A stretch of DNA of 57,977 nt from Balneolales bacterium. GTDB taxonomy: Bacteria > Bacteroidota > Rhodothermia > Balneolales > Natronogracilivirgulaceae. The notes beneath the pieces were generated by a model. The model did no database searches, was not told the origin of the DNA, and saw only the letters and a program-made list of their open reading frames with translations. Position numbers and translations under genes: made by a program. The stretch is taken from assembly GCA_007134845.1 (NCBI GenBank), contig SLKA01000095.1, positions 1 to 57,977 of the forward strand, written 5' to 3'. Below, in pieces: positions 52,398 to 57,977 of this stretch; position 1 is the first letter of the stretch, and each line of letters opens with the position of its first letter.

Positions 52398-55355
52398 ATG
52401 GCTGAATCCCGGACAAAGAGCGACCCGAATAGCACTTCAAAGAGCGCTGCTGATAGTGCTCAGAAGCGCACTCCGAAAGATGCGCCGGAAGAAACCACGG
52501 AAAAAACTCCGGGGATGGGCCGGACAGGCAGCGCTGGCATCCCGAAAGATGCGCCGGACATTGATTCTAGGGATAAAACCAACGGAAACGCACCGAAGTC
52601 ACCGATAATCGTTAAAGGCGCCCGGGTCCACAATCTCAAAAATGTGGATGTAACCATACCGCGCAACAAAATTACGGTGGTGACCGGCGTTAGTGGTTCG
52701 GGGAAGTCGAGCCTGGCGTTTGACACCATCTATGCCGAGGGTCAGCGGCGCTATGTGGAGAGTCTATCCAGTTATGCCCGCCAGTTTCTGGAGCGGATGG
52801 ACAAGCCGGATGTCGATTTCATGCAGGGTATTTCGCCGGCCATGGCTATCCAGCAGAAAAACACAACCACCAATCCGCGATCAACAGTCGGCACCACCAC
52901 GGAGATCTATGACTACATGCGGCTGCTGTTTGCACGTGTCGGTCGGACCATATCGCCGGTCTCGGGTGAACCGGTGCGCAAGGATACACCTCAAATCGTG
53001 GCCGATGACCTGATCGGGAGACTGGAGGAGAAGCAGCGCTTTTATGTGTTGATTCCGGTCAGCATGGAGAAAAACAAGAAAATGCGTGCCGAGCTGGAGA
53101 TATACCAGCAGAAAGGTCTTAACCGGATCCTGCTTCCTGAGGAACAGATGGTCGATTTGAGCCGGGAGGAGATCAATCTCAAGAAATACCAGCCTGACCA
53201 GGTGCGCATTGTGGTAGACCGGCTGGCCATAAAAAAAGACGACGATGAGTTTCGCAGCCGCATTGTGGATTCAGTGGAAACGGCTTTTCTGGAGGGCCGG
53301 GGCCGATGTTACATCAGGTTGCATAAAGGCGAAGAGCTGATGTACAGCGAACGATTCGAGCGCGATGGCATCGATTTCACCGAGCCCACGCCTCAGATGT
53401 TCTCCTTTAATAATCCGTTCGGTGCATGCCGCAGCTGTGAAGGTTTCGGCCGCGTTCAGGGAATTGACGAGGACAAGGTGATCCCGGATCCGGAACACTC
53501 CATCCGAAGTGGAGCCATCGTACCGTTCAACTCTCCCAAATTCGGACACAATCTGAAGCTGCTGGTGAAAGTGGCCGCCCGATACAGTCTGCCGATTGAT
53601 GCGCCGTATCAGTCACTGTCCAGGGAGGTGAAGAATGTCATCTGGTATGGAAAAGATGAATACCCGGGCATTCACAGTGTGTTCGAACAGGTGCGCAGTG
53701 AATTCTACAAGGTGCACATGCGCGTTTTTTACGCCCGATACCGTGGCTACTCCCGGTGTCCGGAATGCGATGGGTACCGCGTGCGCCGCGACGCCCTCTA
53801 CGTCAATATCACCGGCATGCATATCGGGCAGATATCCGAGATGACCATCGGCTATGCCCGCCGTTTTTTCGATGAGCTGAAACTCACCGATTACGAAATG
53901 GATGTCGGCGGACAGATCCTCTATGAAATTCGAAAGCGTCTGCGCTATCTGGATGAGGTGGGGCTGCACTACATCACCCTGAACCGCCTCACCAACACGC
54001 TGAGCGGCGGGGAGGCCCAGCGCATCAATCTGGCCAACGCTCTCGGAAGCTCGCTGATCGGAAGTCTTTACGTGCTGGATGAGCCGACAATCGGACTCCA
54101 TCCACGTGACAATGACCGGCTGATCCGCATTCTCAAAACGCTTCGCGATATCGGAAATACCGTTCTGGTAGTTGAGCATGACCCTGAAATGATACGCGCG
54201 GCCGACAATCTCATTGACATCGGGCCATTTGCAGGCCGGCATGGTGGCGAGGTGTGCTATTCGGGGGATTATGAGGGATTGCTCGCATCCAAAACGCTGA
54301 CCGGTAAATATCTGAGCGGAAAAAAGGCCATTGCCATTCCGGAGAAGCGGCGCAAGGGCAGCGGCCGGGAATTGATTCTGGAGGGGGCTTCCGAGCACAA
54401 CCTGAAGAGCGTGACGGTCCGCTTTCCGCTGGGGAAAATGGTCTGCGTGACCGGGGTGAGTGGATCCGGGAAGTCGACGCTTGTTCACCGGACCCTCTAT
54501 GCCGGCATGATGAAGGAGCTCGGGGTGTACAACGACAAAGTGGGTCGGTTCCGGTCCCTGAAAGGGCTGCAGTATATTGATGGTGCCGAGATGGTGGATC
54601 AGTCGCCTATCGGTCGTTCAAGCCGGTCCAACCCCGCAACGTATACCAAATCGTTTGACGGGATCCGCGATCTTTTTTCGAAGACGCGTGAAGCGAAGAT
54701 CATGGGCTATACAGCCGGTCATTTTTCCTTCAACGTGCCGGGCGGCCGGTGTGAGACGTGCCAGGGTGAGGGCGTGCAAACCATCGAAATGCAGTTTCTG
54801 GCCGATATTGAGCTTCCCTGCGAGGCGTGCGGCGGCACCCGGTTCCGGAAGGATGTGCTGAGTGTCAAGTACCGCGGGAAAAATATTCATGATGTGCTGG
54901 AGATGTCCGTGTCTGAGGCGCTCGACTTTTTTGTGGATGAGAAGCAGATCGCCAGCCGGTTGCAGGTGCTTGATGATGTCGGACTGGGCTATCTGAGGCT
55001 GGGTCAGAGCGGCACCACACTTTCCGGGGGCGAGGCGCAGCGCGTGAAGCTGGCGCGTTATCTGTCACGAACCGAAAAAGAGCACGTTCTCTACTTTTTT
55101 GATGAACCCACCACCGGCCTGCATTTCGAGGATATCGCCAAACTCCTCGAATCGTTTAACCGGCTGATCGATCGCGGACATTCGGTGATCATCATTGAGC
55201 ACAATCTGGACATCATCAAATCGGCCGACTGGGTGATTGACATCGGTCCGGATGGCGGTTTTGGCGGAGGAACGATCGTTTGTGAAGGGACGCCGGAAGA
55301 GGTGGCGCAACATCCGGACAGCCCGACCGGTAAGTATCTGAAGACGGTGCTGTGA
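52398..55355 (+). CDS. uvrA: Excinuclease ABC subunit A with N-terminal low-complexity extension
   Basis: A DNA-damage recognition ATPase of nucleotide excision repair. After an unstructured N-terminal extension of about 65 residues (rich in Lys, Thr, Ser, Asp, with 'PKDAPE' and 'PKDAPD' repeated), the first ABC domain has Walker A 'GVSGSGKSSLAFDTIYAEG' in pattern, zinc cysteines in 'CRSCEGFG' and 'CPECDGYR', the signature 'LSGGEAQRINLA' and Walker B 'YVLDEPTIGLHPRD'. The second ABC domain repeats these ('GVSGSGKSTLVH', zinc 'CETCQGEG...CEACGG', 'LSGGEAQRVKLA'). GTG 52383 is an alternative start. The catalytic parts are complete. Confidence 0.96.
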   Translation: MAESRTKSDPNSTSKSAADSAQKRTPKDAPEETTEKTPGMGRTGSAGIPKDAPDIDSRDKTNGNAPKSPIIVKGARVHNLKNVDVTIPRNKITVVTGVSGSGKSSLAFDTIYAEGQRRYVESLSSYARQFLERMDKPDVDFMQGISPAMAIQQKNTTTNPRSTVGTTTEIYDYMRLLFARVGRTISPVSGEPVRKDTPQIVADDLIGRLEEKQRFYVLIPVSMEKNKKMRAELEIYQQKGLNRILLPEEQMVDLSREEINLKKYQPDQVRIVVDRLAIKKDDDEFRSRIVDSVETAFLEGRGRCYIRLHKGEELMYSERFERDGIDFTEPTPQMFSFNNPFGACRSCEGFGRVQGIDEDKVIPDPEHSIRSGAIVPFNSPKFGHNLKLLVKVAARYSLPIDAPYQSLSREVKNVIWYGKDEYPGIHSVFEQVRSEFYKVHMRVFYARYRGYSRCPECDGYRVRRDALYVNITGMHIGQISEMTIGYARRFFDELKLTDYEMDVGGQILYEIRKRLRYLDEVGLHYITLNRLTNTLSGGEAQRINLANALGSSLIGSLYVLDEPTIGLHPRDNDRLIRILKTLRDIGNTVLVVEHDPEMIRAADNLIDIGPFAGRHGGEVCYSGDYEGLLASKTLTGKYLSGKKAIAIPEKRRKGSGRELILEGASEHNLKSVTVRFPLGKMVCVTGVSGSGKSTLVHRTLYAGMMKELGVYNDKVGRFRSLKGLQYIDGAEMVDQSPIGRSSRSNPATYTKSFDGIRDLFSKTREAKIMGYTAGHFSFNVPGGRCETCQGEGVQTIEMQFLADIELPCEACGGTRFRKDVLSVKYRGKNIHDVLEMSVSEALDFFVDEKQIASRLQVLDDVGLGYLRLGQSGTTLSGGEAQRVKLARYLSRTEKEHVLYFFDEPTTGLHFEDIAKLLESFNRLIDRGHSVIIIEHNLDIIKSADWVIDIGPDGGFGGGTIVCEGTPEEVAQHPDSPTGKYLKTVL

Positions 55356-55422
55356 CCTTACGGTATTCGCATCACCTATTCAGTGCACCAAAAACGAATC
55401 CGAGCAGGATTACAGGTGTGGA

Positions 55423-55893
55423 TTAAAAGAATTCCGCCACTTCCCTTGCGATGGCTTCCAGCAGCTTCTGATCGTTTTTGCTCATAACCCCTTTTGTTTC
55501 GGAGTCGATATCAATTTCGCCGATCAGCTCCTTGCCCTTGATGACTGGCACCACAATTTCAGATTCCACCTCGGGGCTGCATGCCAGGTAGTTTGATTCG
55601 GCCTTTACATCGTTGACGAGGAAGGTTTTGCGCGTTTCGGCTGCCTGTCCGCAAATGCCGGTTCCAAATGGAATCCGGACATGTTCTGTTGGTTCCCCAA
55701 AATAGGGTCCAAGCACAAGCTGACCTTCGGCAAGCGGATCAACCAGGTAAAAGCCAACCCAGTCGTAATGCGGAACTTCCCGGTGCAGAAGTGCGCAAAT
55801 GTGCTGCATGGCCTCTTCTCTGTCAGCGGCCTCTTTCAGAATGATTTTGGCTTTTTCCAGAATATTGTCCCACGGAATTTCTTTTTGTGCCAT
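55423..55893 (-). CDS. GAF-domain protein, free-methionine-(R)-sulfoxide reductase-like
   Basis: A 156-residue single GAF domain with the fRMsr phrases 'HYDWVGFYLV', 'LGPYFGE', 'RIPFGTGICGQAAET' and 'YLACSPEVESEIVVPV'. In characterised fRMsr enzymes three cysteines take part; two are present here (in GICG and LACS), but the resolving Cys normally found before RIPFG is His (in 'TEHVRIP'). It may use only the remaining pair or not be a reductase. ATG 55893 is chosen; the frame is open 35 codons further upstream without conserved residues. It is convergent with uvrA. Confidence 0.82.
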   Translation of the reverse strand: MAQKEIPWDNILEKAKIILKEAADREEAMQHICALLHREVPHYDWVGFYLVDPLAEGQLVLGPYFGEPTEHVRIPFGTGICGQAAETRKTFLVNDVKAESNYLACSPEVESEIVVPVIKGKELIGEIDIDSETKGVMSKNDQKLLEAIAREVAEFF

Positions 55894-55996
55894 ATCACAA
55901 TAAACAATAAATCGAACGTTTAATGAATTCATCCGGAAATTAAATATACATAAATTTGACAACGAAAATAGCCGTGTTACGGGCGGACTCCTGATC

Positions 55997-56194
55997 ATGA
56001 AGATGGCCTATTCGCTGCTGGCTATTGTGATGATTGCAGTGACATCATTTGGCCTGCTTGCAATATCACACAGTGTGACCCTTATGCTTGGCAAAACAGG
56101 GATGACAGCACTGACCCGCATGATGGGATTCATCGCACTCACCATCGGGGTCCAGTTTATTATACACGGTGTGCGTCCCATTATCGGGACCTGA
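55997..56194 (+). pseudogene. MarC-family C-terminal remnant or micro-membrane protein
   Basis: The 65-residue frame matches only the end of MarC-family membrane proteins (about 200 residues): one helix, then 'LGKTGMTALTRMMGFIALTIGVQFIIHGVRPIIG', which is their terminal segment in order. No upstream frame carries the missing N-terminal two thirds. It is either a decayed gene fragment or a small protein derived from one. A start codon is present at 55997, but no clear ribosome binding site. Confidence 0.6.
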
Positions 56195-56306
56195 ATCAGC
56201 CGGAGTGGCTGCAGTTTTCATTTTGATGCGAATGTCTTAGATTGCAAGAAATGTCCGGAACATACGACCCGGGCTCATAGTTATACATCTTAAACTTTCG
56301 AAAAAA

Positions 56307-56543
56307 ATGGAGAAACCACAAGTAGCTGCCACAAAGCCATTTGTCATGAAAGTCGAGCCGGGGACCTATGCATGGTGCGCCTGCGGACGTTCAAAGAATC
56401 AACCATTTTGCGATGGTTCACACAAACCCACCCCGTTCAAGCCGGTTGTCGAAAAAATTGAAAAAGAAAAGAATGTCGCCTGGTGCGGTTGCAAGCAGAC
56501 CGGCAGTCCTCCATTCTGTGATGGCACTCACAATAAATTATAG
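56307..56543 (+). CDS. Tandem CDGSH iron-sulfur protein
   Basis: A 78-residue protein with two CDGSH-type [2Fe-2S] motifs: C24, C26, C35, H39 ('CACGRSKNQPFCDGSH') and C60, C62, C71, H75 ('CGCKQTGSPPFCDGTH'). Each follows the CxCx2(S/T)x3PxCDGxH rule with three Cys and one His per cluster. Tandem CDGSH proteins in bacteria are small soluble electron or cluster carriers related to mitochondrial Miner2/CISD3. It lies upstream of the flavin/FeS nfnAB pair, on the same strand but separated by 282 nt, so a shared electron-transfer role is possible but not shown. Confidence 0.93.
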   Translation: MEKPQVAATKPFVMKVEPGTYAWCACGRSKNQPFCDGSHKPTPFKPVVEKIEKEKNVAWCGCKQTGSPPFCDGTHNKL

Positions 56544-56825
56544 CAGGAACCGGACGTGAGCATTATGCGGGTTATACCACTGGTTTGAATGCACGTCTTG
56601 TAATAAATACAGATAATCATTATTATTAATTACTTAAATAGTATTATCAAAAATTGTCCCTGCGTAAGGCAAACAGCGGGGCAGATTCAGGATCCTCAGT
56701 TGGTTTTCAGCAAATATTATCTGTTTATATAACAGTTCCATCATTGTCATACTATTGTAATCCGTTTCAGTCATTAACACCGGATTCAGCATGGCGGATA
56801 TGATTTCATAACCAAGGAGCACACC

Positions 56826-57677
56826 GTGTATCGTATTATTGAAACCCAGATATTGGCACCGACAATCAGCAAACTGACGGTGGAGGCGCCTCTGGTCGCC
56901 AAAAAGAGAAAAGCCGGAAATTTTGTAATCGTCCGCGCCACACCGACCGGTGAGCGGATCCCGCTGACCATAGTGGATTCAGATCCGGAAAAAGGTACGA
57001 TCGTCCTCATAGTCCAGGCCATCGGCAAGACCACACACATCATCTCGGAGCTGCAGGCGGGAGATCATTTTGAGGATGTGGTTGGTCCGCTGGGAGAACC
57101 CACCCCGGTTTCAAACTTCGGAACGGTGGTATGCATTGGCGGAGGTGTGGGAACCGCGGTGATCTATCCTATTGCCAAGGCATTGAAAGCGGCAGGAAAC
57201 CGCGTAATAAGTATTATGGGAGCGCGAACCCGGGAGCTAATGATATTGGAAGATGAAATGGCCGGGGCATCGAATGAACTTATTGTGACAACGGACGACG
57301 GATCATACGGGAAAAAGGGTTTTGTAACAGATGCCCTGCAGGAAATTATTACCGGGCAGGGCAAGCCCGATGCCGTGTATGCGATCGGACCGTTGCCCAT
57401 GATGCGTGCGGTGGCCGGAGTGACACGCGAGCCGGGAATCCGGACATGGGTCAGTCTGAATCCCATCATGATGGATGGTACCGGAATGTGCGGAGCCTGC
57501 CGTGTCACCGTAGGAAGTGAATTGAAATTTGCCTGTGTTGATGGTCCGGAGTTTGATGCTCATCAGGTCAATTTTGATGAGCTTATCGCCCGGAACCGAA
57601 CGTATATCGGCCCGGAGCAGCAGGCCTTTGAAACCTGGAAAAACAGAACAGTAACCACGGATTGCAGGCATATATGA
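56826..57677 (+). CDS. NfnA-like FAD/NAD-binding reductase subunit
   Basis: A ferredoxin-NADP+ reductase-type subunit ('sulfide/dihydroorotate dehydrogenase-like') of NfnAB transhydrogenase or small glutamate-synthase-linked complexes. It has an FAD domain (residues 1-95), NAD-binding 'CIGGGVGTAVIYPIAKAL' in pattern near residue 103, and a C-terminal [2Fe-2S] site with cysteines in 'MCGACRV' near residue 220 and 'FACVDGPEFDAHQV' near 238. The start is GTG 56826. The stop overlaps the next gene's ATG by 4 nt (ATGA), so the two subunits are coupled. Confidence 0.88.
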   Translation: MYRIIETQILAPTISKLTVEAPLVAKKRKAGNFVIVRATPTGERIPLTIVDSDPEKGTIVLIVQAIGKTTHIISELQAGDHFEDVVGPLGEPTPVSNFGTVVCIGGGVGTAVIYPIAKALKAAGNRVISIMGARTRELMILEDEMAGASNELIVTTDDGSYGKKGFVTDALQEIITGQGKPDAVYAIGPLPMMRAVAGVTREPGIRTWVSLNPIMMDGTGMCGACRVTVGSELKFACVDGPEFDAHQVNFDELIARNRTYIGPEQQAFETWKNRTVTTDCRHI

Positions 57678-57977
57678 GCGGCAACGGACAGGATATGAAA
57701 GCGGCTGGCGGCAAAGGGCAAAAACGGCCCAAGGTGATTGCCCTCAAGCCAAAAGATCGGATGAAAATACCCCGGCACCTGCCGGATGAACAGGATCCGA
57801 AGGAGCGCATCACCAACTTTTGCGAGGTTTCCGAGGGATTCAACATTGAAAAAGCACTGCAGGAGGCGAATCGTTGCCTGGAGTGCAACGATCCGGTCTG
57901 CATGAAAGCCTGTCCGGTGAATGTGGATATCCCCGCCTTCATCCAACTGCTTTACCAGGGTGATTATGACGGCGCCA
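57674..57977 (+). CDS. NfnB/GltA-like NADPH oxidoreductase, N-terminal part (cut by window end)
   Basis: The first 101 residues of a glutamate-synthase small-subunit-like flavoprotein. 'RITNFCEVSEGFNIEKALQEANRCLECNDPVCMKACPVNVDIPAFI' in pattern contains the N-terminal 4Fe-4S cysteines (CLECNDPVCMKACPV). Together with the preceding NfnA-like protein it should form an electron-bifurcating NADH-dependent ferredoxin:NADP+ oxidoreductase (family knowledge) or a homotetrameric glutamate synthase subunit; the missing C-terminal part would decide. The first 25 residues are a basic low-complexity leader. Confidence 0.85.
   Translation, partial: MSGNGQDMKAAGGKGQKRPKVIALKPKDRMKIPRHLPDEQDPKERITNFCEVSEGFNIEKALQEANRCLECNDPVCMKACPVNVDIPAFIQLLYQGDYDGA

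Noticed and set aside
53613-54488. Open frame of 291 codons on the minus strand within uvrA
   Set aside because: It lies entirely opposite conserved UvrA motifs; its content follows from the UvrA codons.
56612-56628. Fur-box-like sequence before the nfnA-like gene
   Set aside because: The GATAATCATTATTATTA match is partial and sits in generally AT-rich DNA, more than 190 nt before the gene.

Overview
The window looks like chromosomal DNA of a free-living, pigmented, salt-adapted member of the Balneolota/Rhodothermota branch near Bacteroidota. This is inferred from four things: a secreted protein with a type IX secretion sorting domain of the 'NYPNPFNP' kind, an ArgF'-type acylornithine transcarbamylase in place of ornithine transcarbamylase, a CrtY-type lycopene cyclase, and a complete Mrp cation/proton antiporter operon. 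No phage, insertion sequence or CRISPR array is visible; almost everything reads as core metabolism or housekeeping.

Layout. 1-1383: the end of an alanine/cation symporter and an M14 zinc carboxypeptidase. 1432-9637: an arginine biosynthesis operon in the order leader peptide - argG - DUF1611 (DgcN-like) - argC - argF' - argB - argE - argH, followed by a degenerate ADP-ribosylglycohydrolase-like gene and aat. 11467-19454: DEAD-box helicase, T9SS-sorted protein, M28 peptidase, lycopene cyclase, DNA polymerase IV and a small membrane protein. 19511-24097: proton-translocating transhydrogenase (pntAA-pntAB-pntB), thioredoxin reductase and a DUF4342 protein. 24333-39198: comM/yifB, queA, a Dabb protein, an MFS transporter, dxs-xseB, a PmtA-like methyltransferase, a YgjP-like peptidase, TPR protein - rluB - scpB, and priA. 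39391-43313: two tRNA-Arg genes around a single-domain response regulator, a PAS-GAF histidine kinase and an MFS transporter. 43797-46009: a small orphan gene, an outer-membrane TorF-like protein and proline dehydrogenase. 46230-52235: the Mrp operon in the order F-G-A-B-C-D-E. 52398-57977: uvrA, a GAF/fRMsr-like protein, a MarC C-terminal remnant, a double-CDGSH protein and the start of an nfnA-nfnB (gltA-like) pair.

The most interesting part is the head of the arginine operon. A 31-codon open frame (1432-1527) holds nine arginine codons, seven of them as RRRR-F-RRR, and is followed at once by an intrinsic terminator (1552-1586) ahead of argG. The RNA can form the mutually exclusive structures of a classical ribosome-mediated attenuator: a 1:2 hairpin with the Arg codons in its loop, a 12-of-13-pair 2:3 antiterminator that consumes the terminator's 5' arm, and the terminator itself. 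The operon has no argA or argJ; instead it carries a DUF1611/DgcN-family protein translationally coupled to argC, and its transcarbamylase has Thr at the position that decides between acetyl- and succinyl-ornithine. Together these suggest an unusual acylated arginine pathway with its own acyl-glutamate-forming enzyme and Arg-tRNA-sensing attenuation.

Other points of interest are a terminator inside the 5' leader of an MFS gene, a possible long antisense 3' UTR across the porin gene, a pseudo-ADP-ribosylglycohydrolase, an 8-unit 13-bp tandem array, and low-complexity insertions in several housekeeping enzymes.
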